A program made the position numbers and the translations under genes. DNA of 64,000 bases from Thermococcus henrietii (GTDB taxonomy: Archaea > Methanobacteriota_B > Thermococci > Thermococcales > Thermococcaceae): NCBI RefSeq assembly GCF_900198835.1, contig NZ_LT900021.1, forward strand, positions 1,798,001 to 1,862,000, read 5' to 3'. The notes beneath the pieces are model-generated. The model was not told the DNA's origin. It made no database searches and worked only from the letters and a program-made list of their open reading frames with translations. This document shows positions 17,448 to 25,854 of this stretch, in pieces; within the stretch, counting starts at the first letter, position 1; every line of letters begins with the position of its first letter.

Positions 17448-18728
17448 TCACCCCGCTATCCAGCCGATTCCAAAACCGACCCAGAGACCCGATAAGAAAG
17501 CGGAGATGATTAGGAACCACGAGTATGGAACCGTGAGACCAAGGGCCATGACCCTTGGAAGCCCCAGTAATCCATTGATTTTGTCCTTCAGTATATCCCA
17601 GAGGAACACGGCGTAGTACCAGACGGCCAGCAAGAGGGCCATTCCAAGGGCGAGCCTGTGGTGGTCGAGGACGCTCCACAGCTTGAAGAGGAGGAGCAAC
17701 GAGACGGCATCCGCGAGAAGGAAAATCCCGCTCTCCCAGCGCTCGAAGTCTATGGAGCTCCGCCTCTCGTAGTGCAGTCTTGGGACCCTCAGGGCCTTCC
17801 AAGCCAGAACTATAAGACCCACAAAACCGGCGAGGGTGACTAACATTGACAAGTTCGTGTAACCAGAGTCGGAGAGGACCTCCACAACGACGGCCAGCAG
17901 GGAGAGCCCGAAGAGTGGGGCTATTACAGCCGTCATCACGCCTGCAACAATCTCCACCGCGTTCATGCCTTCGTTTGAGAGCACTCTAATTAGATGGAAA
18001 CCCAGCCAGAATAACGTCAGGAGCCCCACAATAACTCCAAGGCTTGAATGGGGGACGCCGTGGTACTGAACGTAGAGAAGCCAGTCCGGCAGTTTGGAGT
18101 CCCACTGGTCGAGGATTGGCTTGAAGAGGGGAACCGCGACCGTAAACATTGCGGGGCCGACCGGCCAGCGGTTCTCCTTCGCAAAGAGGGTTCTTCCGGT
18201 TACGTTCTGGAAAGCGAAGGGCACCAGCGCTAAGGGTCCAAGGGCCATGAAGTAGAGGGCTATCATTATCGGGTCTCCCTCCGCCATCTCCTCCACAACG
18301 GCATTCTCAACGATTCCCGCCATGAGGCCAACGACCATCCAGGCGATTGCACTCGAAGGGGGCACCAGGTAAGAGTTCACCAGTGCGAGCGGGACAGATA
18401 GCACGAAGAGAAGCGTCGCGAGCCTCTCACTGTTCCTCCTCATCAGGTATATGAACACTAGATAGAGGATATCCATAGGAATGGCGTAGAACACACCCTC
18501 TAAATCCGCGGCGAGGAAGCCTATCAGTATCGCCAGTCCGTATGTTATGTCAATGGCGAAGTAAACGTAGTCCGTCCACGCGTAGAGCAGGAGGACCAGC
18601 CCGACGACAGCCGAGAACGGCAGGTCACTGCCCGAGCTCATCACGGCACCAACGAAGGACAGGAAGGTGAAGCTCGCGAACAGGAGAACGAAAAACCCCA
18701 CGGTTCTTCCGACTCTGTACCTGTCCAA
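17448..18728 (-). CDS. Multipass membrane protein coupled to the CARF-PIN gene
   Basis: The 426-residue protein has about 11-12 hydrophobic helices spread over its length, with short loops and no recognised transporter motif. I do not know its family. Translation appears to start at TTG 18728, preceded by the strong site GGGGGTGGAAGG; no ATG fits better. It lies 11 bases after cas6 (18740) and its stop is 4 bases before the CARF-PIN start, so the three are one operon. The placement suggests a membrane partner or target of the CARF-PIN protein. That is inference from context. Confidence 0.7.
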   Translation of the reverse strand: MDRYRVGRTVGFFVLLFASFTFLSFVGAVMSSGSDLPFSAVVGLVLLLYAWTDYVYFAIDITYGLAILIGFLAADLEGVFYAIPMDILYLVFIYLMRRNSERLATLLFVLSVPLALVNSYLVPPSSAIAWMVVGLMAGIVENAVVEEMAEGDPIMIALYFMALGPLALVPFAFQNVTGRTLFAKENRWPVGPAMFTVAVPLFKPILDQWDSKLPDWLLYVQYHGVPHSSLGVIVGLLTLFWLGFHLIRVLSNEGMNAVEIVAGVMTAVIAPLFGLSLLAVVVEVLSDSGYTNLSMLVTLAGFVGLIVLAWKALRVPRLHYERRSSIDFERWESGIFLLADAVSLLLLFKLWSVLDHHRLALGMALLLAVWYYAVFLWDILKDKINGLLGLPRVMALGLTVPYSWFLIISAFLSGLWVGFGIGWIAG

Positions 18729-18739
18729 CCTTCCACCCC

Positions 18740-19465
18740 CTACTCTCTCAGGGGATTGAGGAAGCCAAAGCCGAGGCTGTTAAGAACTCCCAATCCGGCG
18801 TCCATGAGGAAGGCGTAGAAGTCCCTGTTGTTATCGTTCAGGTCCACTTCGAGCCTCTCCCAGTTCGAGCCGGGAACGTCGAAGTGCTTGCCCCTAACGC
18901 TGACCCTGACGTAAACGTCAATCCATCCGTTCCGCCTCACCTTGGGAACCATCTTCCTGAAGAGGGGGCCTTCGAGCTCAAAATCTTCCCCTGTAAAAGC
19001 CCTGTACTTGCTGAGGGCGTTCTCCTTCAGCCGTTCCCTGAAGTACTCAACGTCCCCGTGCTCGTGGAAGGTGAAGTACCTTCCTGCTCCCTCGGGTGCC
19101 CTGACGACGACGGGTGAACCAGTTGCGAACGTGCTCCTTGGCTTCAGCCTGAACTTCTTTAGTTTCTCGACGGTCAGCGTGTACCGTCCCAGAACGACCT
19201 TTTCCACACCGCTCAGCCTCTCGTAGAGGGTCTCTATGAAGGCCTCATCAGGGGAACTTATCAGAAGGTTTTTCGGCTTCTCCCTCCTGAAGTCACCCCC
19301 GGGGAACAGGTCAGAGAAGCAGAAGAACTTGAAGCCGGGCCTGTCGTTGATGTCCTCGTACTCGGTTCCACGGAGGTGGTAGTAAATCATCGACTGGATT
19401 GAGTGCTTTCCAACGGCCCACCGGGGGAAGTTCCTTTCAGGCCTGAGCGTCAGGAGAAGCCTCAT
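18740..19465 (-). CDS. cas6: Cas6 paralogue with the predicted catalytic His changed to Asn
   Basis: The 241-residue protein is a RAMP-fold Cas6, ending with the glycine-rich loop GVLNSLGFGFLNP. Cas6 binds the CRISPR repeat and cuts it to make crRNA. Aligned by eye to Pyrococcus furiosus Cas6, Tyr31 corresponds to Y in SMIYYHL, but the His46 position (YLHEVKG) is Asn40 here (DINDRPGFKFF). The second copy at 19677 has His40 there. It may bind repeats without cutting, like described non-catalytic Cas6 proteins, or use another residue such as His21 or His30. GAGGTG precedes ATG 19465; a TATA-like TTTTTTATTAAACC lies near 19508-19521. Confidence 0.88.
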   Translation of the reverse strand: MRLLLTLRPERNFPRWAVGKHSIQSMIYYHLRGTEYEDINDRPGFKFFCFSDLFPGGDFRREKPKNLLISSPDEAFIETLYERLSGVEKVVLGRYTLTVEKLKKFRLKPRSTFATGSPVVVRAPEGAGRYFTFHEHGDVEYFRERLKENALSKYRAFTGEDFELEGPLFRKMVPKVRRNGWIDVYVRVSVRGKHFDVPGSNWERLEVDLNDNNRDFYAFLMDAGLGVLNSLGFGFLNPLRE

Positions 19466-19676
19466 ATCAACACCTCATTGCAATCCCTGAAAATTCAACC
19501 CAAAGGTTTAATAAAAAACTTTTGCCCGGGAGGAACCCCCTAATCGGCAACACGTGTCGCATCCCCGCAACGTTCGGACGCAATATACATGCAACGGGTT
19601 GGTCGTTATGAATTTCCCGGGTGAAAACCAGTACACCCCAAAGTTCCAGTAATCTGAAGGGGCCGTTTTGCACGGT

Positions 19677-20420
19677 TCATCGACGCTGGGAACGTTGCTT
19701 ATCATTTACAGGGTTGATGAAGCCAAAGCCAAGGCTGTTTAGAACGCCCAAACCCGCGTCCATCAGGAAGGTGTAGAAGTCACGGTCCCCATTACGGGGC
19801 ACCTCAAGGTACTCCCAGTTGGTCCCCGGGACATCGAAGTACCTCCCACGAATGTTAACGCGAACGTAGACGTCGAACCAACCTTTCCGCCGTATCCGAG
19901 GAACCATTCTCGTGAACAAAGGACCGTCGAGCTGGAAGGGTTCGCCAATAAAGGCAGAGTACTTCGCGACGGCGTTCTCGGTGAGCCTATCCACGAAGTA
20001 GGCGAGGCTGTTGAAGTGGTGGAACGTGAAGAACCTTCCCTTTCCTTCGGGAGCATTGAGGACGATGGGGGAGCCCGTTATGAAGGCCCTCCTCGGCCGG
20101 AGTTTGAGCTTTTTAAGGGACCTCAGGTTAAGGGAATGCTTTCCAAGGTAAATCCTCTCGTTTGGAAAGAGCCTCTCGTAGAGCACCTCTATGAAGCTAT
20201 CGTCTGGGGAGCTCACTATCAGCCTCTTAACAACGCCCGGCTTGTACGGCCCGCTGGGGAACACGTCAGAGAAACAGAAGAACTTGAAGCCCCTTCCATC
20301 GTGCACCCTCTCGTAGGGCGTTCCTGTTAGGTGGGTGTATATCATCGCCTGAAACGCGTGCTTTCCGAAGGCCCAGTCCGGAAACTCTTCGTCGGATTCG
20401 AGCTCGAGGAGGAGCCTCAT
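19677..20420 (-). CDS. cas6: Cas6 crRNA-processing endoribonuclease, likely catalytic copy
   Basis: The 247-residue protein is a close paralogue of the gene at 18740, with the same start (MRLLLELES), the same core GFKFFCFSDVFPSG and the same G-rich loop GVLNSLGFGFINP. It keeps Tyr27 and His40 (YERVHDGRG) at the P. furiosus Tyr31/His46 positions, so it is the likely cutter of the 28-nt repeats. The frame continues open upstream to 20630 into the leader, but ATG 20420 with GGAGGTG is the natural start. A TATA-like CCTTAATAG is at about 20450-20459. A 211-base gap separates it from the other copy. Confidence 0.9.
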   Translation of the reverse strand: MRLLLELESDEEFPDWAFGKHAFQAMIYTHLTGTPYERVHDGRGFKFFCFSDVFPSGPYKPGVVKRLIVSSPDDSFIEVLYERLFPNERIYLGKHSLNLRSLKKLKLRPRRAFITGSPIVLNAPEGKGRFFTFHHFNSLAYFVDRLTENAVAKYSAFIGEPFQLDGPLFTRMVPRIRRKGWFDVYVRVNIRGRYFDVPGTNWEYLEVPRNGDRDFYTFLMDAGLGVLNSLGFGFINPVNDKQRSQRR

Positions 20421-20612
20421 GTTGACACCTCCAGCTGTAATGGGCTTCGGACTATTAAGGGTTTTGGTCCGGCCATCCGAGTGAAGCTTTGCCGTCCACA
20501 CGAGAAGCGCCCCAAACCCATTAAACATGAGTTGAACCGGCGAGCCCGCGGGGTTTGTTTGGTTGTTGGTTTGTAGGCCTGTTTTCCGGCTGAAAGCCCC
20601 TGATTTTTCTGG

Positions 20613-20720
20613 TTTTTCAGTTGTGTTCATTGTGGGTGGGCGGTTCTCGTGGTTTTTAAGACGGAATGAAGGGTTTACACGGCTTGCGGATGGTTGAATG
20701 GGGGTGGATTCGCCTTGAAG
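20613..20720. repeat. Distal leader block, copy A (inverted copy at 26823-26930)
   Basis: These 108 bases recur in reverse orientation at 26823-26930 with two differences, although the leader sequence between this block and the array has diverged heavily. The block lies more than 400 bases from the first repeat and about 190 bases upstream of the cas6 start codon. Confidence 0.9.
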
Positions 20721-20761
20721 GGTTTTTTAGAGCTCTTAAATCGGATATCTGGTTTCCATAA
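20666..20761 (+). other. Possible 31-codon small frame in the leader
   Basis: An ATG at 20666 opens a frame MKGLHGLRMVEW… of 31 residues ending at 20761. The array 3 leader has the related frame MEGLHGLRMVEW… on the minus strand from 26877. After the near-identical block, some residues (ALK, IWF) remain equal with synonymous changes, but lengths differ (31 against 65). There is no clear ribosome site. It may be chance. Confidence 0.25.
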
Positions 20762-21140
20762 TTTCCCATGGTAATTTGATGTACGTGTTTGAAATCCAGG
20801 GCGTTTGGTGCCGGTTTTAACGAGCTACAGGTACATTGAAGCTTTTTCGGGTCAGAGGAGGTAGATGCGCTGGTTTTTGGGTTGGGTGTTAATGGAGGTT
20901 TTTGAGGGGCTTTTCTGGGGTTTGGGGGCTTTTCCGCGGAGTGCGGTGGATTGAAAATGATGGACAAGCGAGTGTGGGCTGAAATGAATTGTTATATGGC
21001 TTTTAGGGGTTTTTCCGGGCTTTTTGATGGTTTTTTGCGGGTTACGGCCTCTCGGGATTGTCCGTTGGCATGTTTAGAACTAACGGTGGTAACAAATTGG
21101 CCTTGGCGGGGGTGTTTTTAGGGGGTTTTCCGGGCGAAAA

Positions 21141-21150
21141 ATTTATATAA
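21141..21150 (+). promoter_or_regulatory. TATA box of the array 2 leader promoter
   Basis: GGCGAAAAATTTATATAA, with a purine-rich BRE-like stretch before TTTATATA, is also present in the array 3 leader. Initiation would be expected about 25 bases downstream, roughly 25 bases before the first repeat. Confidence 0.7.
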
Positions 21151-21198
21151 GGCTTCCTGGTTAAGGTTTATTGTTGGAATGAAGGGAATTTCCGGACC

Positions 21199-22179
21199 GT
21201 TTCCGAACCTCTAGAAGAGTGGAAACCCCGAAAGCCTTTCCCCGATAGTGGCACCCGTGATCTCATTCGTTTCCGAACCTCTAGAAGAGTGGAAACGTCT
21301 TTGTCCCTCGGGTGGGGCGGAAATTCATCTATAAGCCACTGGTTTCCGAACCTCTAGAAGAGTGGAAACCCCGTCTCTATTTCTGCAACATCGGTTTTGA
21401 TGCGGATTATATCTCCATCGGTTTCCGAACCTCTAGAAGAGTGGAAACACACCCAATAAATTTCTCCATCTGTTGAATTTACATATTGTCCAGTTTCCGA
21501 ACCTCTAGAAGAGTGGAAACCTTGTACTTGCTTTCGGACTTCCTGACAAGCTCATCGAGTGGGATTATGTTTCCGAACCTCTAGAAGAGTGGAAACCTCG
21601 GGGCGCTCGAAGGCGGCCCCTTTTCTTACGGCCGCCACCACAGTTTCCGAACCTCTAGAAGAGTGGAAACGCTCTTTGAATCATTGAAAATCACCTCTCG
21701 TACAGGGGTTGCGGCTGAAGTTTCCGAACCTCTAGAAGAGTGGAAACATGGGAGGAACAATCCCAGCGGGTCGGGCGGCAGTTCGCAAATCAAGTTTCCG
21801 AACCTCTAGAAGAGTGGAAACCTGGTCCGCAGCCTTTTGAGCGGCAGACCAGATTGAGGCCGCGCCCTTCGCCTGTTTCTGAACCTCTAGAAGAGTGGAA
21901 ACGCGGAGAAGAAAAGCACGTAGGGCAAAAATGCGGAAGAAAAGAAAGCGGTAGTGGTTTGAAAAAAGAGTTTCCGAACCTCTAGAAGAGTGGAAACCTG
22001 GCACTGCCCAGAAGTTACCCTCCTCGTCCATAACATATACTGGGAGTCCCATTACTGAATCTTTGAGTTTCCGAACCTCTAGAAGAGTGGAAACTGGCTG
22101 TTCCCGTGGAGCGTTCTGGGGGAGTTCTGTGTTATTCTCACTGTTGCTGAGGTTTCCGAACCTCTAGAAAACTGGCTTG
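21199..22179 (+). CRISPR. CRISPR array 2: 13 repeats, 12 spacers
   Basis: Repeats read GTTTCCGAACCTCTAG then AAGAGTGGAAAC on the plus strand and start at 21199, 21269, 21342, 21421, 21493, 21569, 21643, 21720, 21794, 21875, 21970, 22067 and 22152. The copy at 21875 has one change (C to T at position 6). The last one matches only its first 18 bases, marking the old end. Spacers are 42-57 nt except two of 67 and 69 nt near the old end. Transcription from the leader would run straight on toward the membrane-CARF gene at 22231, with only about 50 bases between. Confidence 0.98.
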
Positions 22180-22230
22180 ATTTGGATTGTGAAATGAGGA
22201 ACTCCTGCATAACGTTAATAAGGTCGAGTT

Positions 22231-23538
22231 GTGGAAAAGCTCACCATGTCAAATGAAGGGCTGTCCCAGGACCAGAGGAAGTGGGTTGTCTTCTTCCTCC
22301 TGAACCTTGGGTTGGTTCCCCTTATAGTTGTAAGAGCCGAGAGCGTTTACTCGGGCGACTACATGCCCTTCCTTGGAGTCACCACGCTCCTGTTCCTTCT
22401 CTCCGTGGCCCTCGCGTTGGGGGCGGGCTGGGGCCTGTGCGGGAAATCCATGGGACGGAATAATGAAAAGGGGGATGAGCCCAAACTCCTCGACTTCCTT
22501 CGCTTCTTCCTCCTCCGGTACTTCGTAGGTGAGGCCCTCCGCTCAATCTACGGCCTCTACATCTTCGTTCTCTTCGCCGTTACACTAACGGCTTGGCTCC
22601 CGGATGGTTTCGAGAACGGCAACGTGCCGTTTATCCTCGCATCTGTGCTGTACTTCCTCTCGTCGGTTTTCTTCACGGCGTGGGTCTATGGTCCGCCGGA
22701 GAGGAAGGGCTCTGATGTCGAGGTTCTTGTGTTTCCCCTGAGTATTCCAAACTGGACGCCAGAGGACCTTGACCCGCAAAAAGACCCCCGCGTGTGTGAG
22801 AAGCTCTGCAGGAACGAGGGGACGAGGAACATCGTGGTTCCCCTACTGGCGCACCTTGCAAGGCACCCAACAATACGTACCGTCGTCTTCCTCGTTACGG
22901 ACACGGTTTATAACGGTGCCAGGAGTTTTCCCGGGCTGAAAACCGAGGAGGGGAGGGAGTACATCAGGGCTCTCGTGAAGGTCATTGAGACGTGCAGGTT
23001 CTGTTGGTCGAATTGCATCAAAACCGGCGCGGAACTAACGAAATCAAAGACGTTCAACTGCGGTGGATTTGACTGGGACATCAAATGGGATGACCTTGAA
23101 GATGACGACGTTGGGATAGACTTACCTAACGATGGAAAAAACGGCCTAACCGTGCGGTTCGTTAGGATAGGGAAGGCCAACAACCTTCACGAGATAAAGA
23201 GAAGGATAAACCGGGCGTTTTCTAAAATTGAAGACAAAAACAGTTCAAAGGTTCTCTTCGATATAACGGGAGGGACCGCCGTCGTGAGCGCCGCCATAAT
23301 CCTTGAGGCCATTAAAGGCGACTACCGAGCCGGCTACGTGGCCCTCCCGCAGGGTACCGTTGGCGTTGAAGAAGCCAGGAAAAAGCTCAAGTCCAACGGC
23401 ATCAACCCACCCGAGGAGCTCGTGGATAAGTGCCCCATAGCAGGAATGGTAGAGGAGATTCCGATAAGCGTGTTCAGCTTTGAGGATATTGCCAACGAAC
23501 TGCAAAAATACTTTGAAAGGGCCTACGGAGGGAGGTGA
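22231..23538 (+). CDS. Membrane-CARF protein 1 (about four TM helices plus CARF domain)
   Basis: The 435-residue protein has four hydrophobic segments in the N-terminal 155 residues (about 18-35, 45-68, 103-123, 132-153), then a soluble domain. That domain contains SKVLFDITGGTAVVSAAIILEA (340-360 region), the D-T-G-G-T loop typical of CARF sensors, after a first strand DVEVLVFPLSIPNW at 162-175. I infer a cyclic-oligoadenylate sensor acting on the membrane. Known membrane CARF or related effectors (Cam1, Csx23) support the idea, but this four-helix form is not one I recognise. The start is either GTG 22231, preceded by AAGGT, or ATG 22246. It is 50 bases after array 2 on the same strand with no obvious TATA box, and abuts a paralogue. 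Confidence 0.78.
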   Translation: MEKLTMSNEGLSQDQRKWVVFFLLNLGLVPLIVVRAESVYSGDYMPFLGVTTLLFLLSVALALGAGWGLCGKSMGRNNEKGDEPKLLDFLRFFLLRYFVGEALRSIYGLYIFVLFAVTLTAWLPDGFENGNVPFILASVLYFLSSVFFTAWVYGPPERKGSDVEVLVFPLSIPNWTPEDLDPQKDPRVCEKLCRNEGTRNIVVPLLAHLARHPTIRTVVFLVTDTVYNGARSFPGLKTEEGREYIRALVKVIETCRFCWSNCIKTGAELTKSKTFNCGGFDWDIKWDDLEDDDVGIDLPNDGKNGLTVRFVRIGKANNLHEIKRRINRAFSKIEDKNSSKVLFDITGGTAVVSAAIILEAIKGDYRAGYVALPQGTVGVEEARKKLKSNGINPPEELVDKCPIAGMVEEIPISVFSFEDIANELQKYFERAYGGR

Positions 23539-24651
23539 ATGGATAAGAAGGTGCTCCTCGCGACGCTCCTCCTACTCATCCCGATTTCCTTCCAGTTCAC
23601 GAACCAGCTTTCCAAGTGGAGGCTCGTGGCTGTTGTCCTCGTCCTTCTGCTGTCCGCTTTGCTCTTCTGGAGGAAACTCAAGAAGGGCGAAAGAAGGGTC
23701 AGCCTCTCAGCCTTCGTCCACGCCTACTTCATAAACCTGATAATAGGGAACGTGAAGTCCCTGTTTGGAATATTCGTCTTCATCCTCCTAGCGGCGGTTC
23801 TGACCCAGTGGCTTCCCGACGCCATAGAGTCGGGCTCCCTCTACTGGGCAAGCTGGAACCTCGCCTACCTGCTCTCAATACTACTCCTGACATACTGGGT
23901 GGCCGTTCCAGAGGAGAGGAAAGAGGAGGGCCTTAGGAAGACCAAGTACCTCGTCTTCGCCCTGAGCTGGCCGAGCTGGAGCCCCAGCTCCGTGACCGGG
24001 GCGAACTGCAACGAACTTTTCACGAACTCCCCCGCCCTGGCGGGGGGTGGGGGAAAGCCCCCCAACGTGGCCCCCCTCTTCGTGGCGGTGAAGTACCACC
24101 TCGAAAGGCTCGAACGCGTTTACCTTCTGGTTTCCAGCTCGGAGATGGGCTACAGGTTCAAGAATGAGGGCGAAAGGGAATACGTCAGAACGTACCTGAC
24201 CTCGAAAGGGATAAGTCCCGAAGGCCACGACTTCAGGGACCTGGTCAGGCTACTGCTCGTAAAGCTCTCCGAGTGCACGGGGAGGGGCATCACCGTTGAA
24301 TGGACCGACGGAACCGCCGAGGAGCTAACCGGAAAGGATGTGACGTTTAAGCTCGCGGTGGCGGGTGACTTCGACGACGTGGACAAGTGCAGGGAAGTGA
24401 TAAGAAGTCTAACTGATGAAATAATAAAGCGTGAGAGTGAGGAGCTGACGTTCGACCTTACCGGCGGAAAAACGCTGGTTAGCGTTGCGATGGCGCTGAC
24501 CGCGATAAGGCGGGACTGTCAGGCCGAGTACCTGAGGCAGAACGTCTACGGCAGGGAGCCAGAAAAGCTACTCAAGAAAGTGAACCTGGACATATTCACG
24601 GTTGAGGACATCCTTGAGGAGCTCAGGGATGCGTTTGAGTACGGAAATTAA
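23539..24651 (+). CDS. Membrane-CARF protein 2, paralogue of the preceding gene
   Basis: The 370-residue protein repeats the layout of its neighbour: four hydrophobic segments (about 4-20, 28-44, 66-91, 101-123), then a soluble domain starting KYLVFALSWPSW (136-147) and holding ELTFDLTGGKTLVSVAMAL (302-320), the CARF ligand loop. The ATG follows the TGA of the first gene directly, with GGAGGTGA overlapping that stop, so the two are co-translated and may form a mixed channel or complex. The two differ considerably in sequence, so the duplication is old or under divergent selection. Function is inferred from architecture and position. Confidence 0.78.
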   Translation: MDKKVLLATLLLLIPISFQFTNQLSKWRLVAVVLVLLLSALLFWRKLKKGERRVSLSAFVHAYFINLIIGNVKSLFGIFVFILLAAVLTQWLPDAIESGSLYWASWNLAYLLSILLLTYWVAVPEERKEEGLRKTKYLVFALSWPSWSPSSVTGANCNELFTNSPALAGGGGKPPNVAPLFVAVKYHLERLERVYLLVSSSEMGYRFKNEGEREYVRTYLTSKGISPEGHDFRDLVRLLLVKLSECTGRGITVEWTDGTAEELTGKDVTFKLAVAGDFDDVDKCREVIRSLTDEIIKRESEELTFDLTGGKTLVSVAMALTAIRRDCQAEYLRQNVYGREPEKLLKKVNLDIFTVEDILEELRDAFEYGN

Positions 24652-24845
24652 CGGTTCCTGACTTTTGCACTCCCCATTTAAGGCCTGTGTAAAAGACTCA
24701 GTGCAAATGATTCCTATTCCTAAGTTGACAATCCTCTAAAGGACAAGAAACGACCTTGAATGGTTGCTCACATCGAGGACTTCATAAGGTCCAATTCGCC
24801 GAAAAACGTTTTAATTCACGTTCGTGATTAACGAGGGTGGCCATC

Positions 24846-25796
24846 GTGAAAAAGCCCCTGTTCATAACCCAGCACGGAAAGCTCGAGAGGGAGAAAGGAG
24901 CCCTCGTCTTTACCGGCCAGCTCGCCAAGAGGCCGGTCCCCCTGGCCCAAGTAAGCGAAATCCACTGCCTAGCCCGCGTTTCTCTGACGAGCGGGGCCAT
25001 AGAGCTCCTCAGCGAGAGGAGGATTCCTGTCCATTTCTACACAACCAGGGGCGATTACAGGGGCTCCCTAATAAACGACGCCTCGCCGAGGGGAAAGCTT
25101 CACCTGGCACAGGCCGAGCACCACCTAATTCCTGAGAAGAGGCTTTTCCTGGCCAAAGCAATCGTTGAAGGGATACAGAACGTCATGGCATTCGTTCTGG
25201 CCGGGTGGGGTATTAACCCGGTGAAGCTCAACTCCATCAGAGTTGATGGAAAAACCGTCGATGAAATCATGGGGAAAGAAGCCGAGCTCTGGAGCAACTT
25301 CTACCGCTACTTTGGGGAAGCCATAGGTCTCGACGGTTTCAGGAGAACTAGACGGCCTCCAGAGGACGAGGTGAACGCGCTGATAAGCTACGCCAACGCC
25401 GTGACATATGGATTGGCATTTTCTTCGGCCATAAAAGCCGGTCTTGACCCCGCGATAGGCTACCTCCACGCGGTTAACGACAGGAGACACTCGCTTCCAC
25501 TGGACTTAGCCGACATCTTCAAGCCGCTCTACGTCTTTACGACGATTCACAGGCTCTACACCGGAGGAAAGCTCAGAAAGGGACACTTCTCGAGGAAGGG
25601 AAAAGCCGTTTACCTGAGCAGGGAGGGGAAAAGGTTGCTCCTCGGCGAGCTGACTGCCACGCTCATGACGACGGTTTACTATGGGAGGTGGAAGAGGAAT
25701 GTGAGCTACCGCTCCATGCTCGACATGGAGGCGAGAAGGCTCAAGAAGCACGTCCTCGGCGAGGAAACCTACAGGCCCTTCAGGCCGTGGTGGTAG
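24846..25796 (+). CDS. cas1: Cas1 integrase
   Basis: The 316-residue protein is Cas1 of the type I-B/III-like archaeal branch. With Cas2 it integrates new spacers at the leader end of arrays. It starts KKPLFITQHGKLEREKGALV and carries the conserved blocks RRPPEDEVNALISYANAV (Glu), IGYLHAVNDRRHSLPLDLAD (His and Asp) and IFKPLY. I chose GTG 24846 because GAGGGTGG lies 5 bases upstream; the frame is open three codons further. It stands alone on the plus strand, 58 bases from the old end of array 3. No cas4 is present. Confidence 0.95.
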   Translation: MKKPLFITQHGKLEREKGALVFTGQLAKRPVPLAQVSEIHCLARVSLTSGAIELLSERRIPVHFYTTRGDYRGSLINDASPRGKLHLAQAEHHLIPEKRLFLAKAIVEGIQNVMAFVLAGWGINPVKLNSIRVDGKTVDEIMGKEAELWSNFYRYFGEAIGLDGFRRTRRPPEDEVNALISYANAVTYGLAFSSAIKAGLDPAIGYLHAVNDRRHSLPLDLADIFKPLYVFTTIHRLYTGGKLRKGHFSRKGKAVYLSREGKRLLLGELTATLMTTVYYGRWKRNVSYRSMLDMEARRLKKHVLGEETYRPFRPWW

Positions 25797-25854
25797 GCCC
25801 CGGAAATTGATGAGCACGCCTCTGGCCCGGCTTCAGACCGGTTACATTTTTTCA

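Larger units (their letters stand above)
20421..21198 (+). promoter_or_regulatory. Leader of CRISPR array 2
   Basis: No gene is convincing in this stretch, which is G+T-rich on the plus strand. The array-proximal part (21133-21198) carries a TATA box ATTTATATAA (21141-21150) about 50 bases before the first repeat. This proximal block matches the leader of array 3 in 63 of 66 bases. A distal block (20613-20720) matches array 3's leader in 106 of 108 bases. The 412 bases between are recognisably related but diverged. The 5' end (20421-20612) should also hold the cas6 promoter on the minus strand. Confidence 0.88.

Noticed and set aside
20421-20630. 70-residue extension of the second Cas6
   Set aside because: It runs into the leader and has no similarity to the paralogue, which starts at the same MRLLL motif; ATG 20420 has GGAGGTG.
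20656-20967. 103-codon minus-strand frame in the array 2 leader
   Set aside because: Its sequence is Pro/Ser/Lys-rich, has no ribosome site and is not kept in the homologous leader of array 3.
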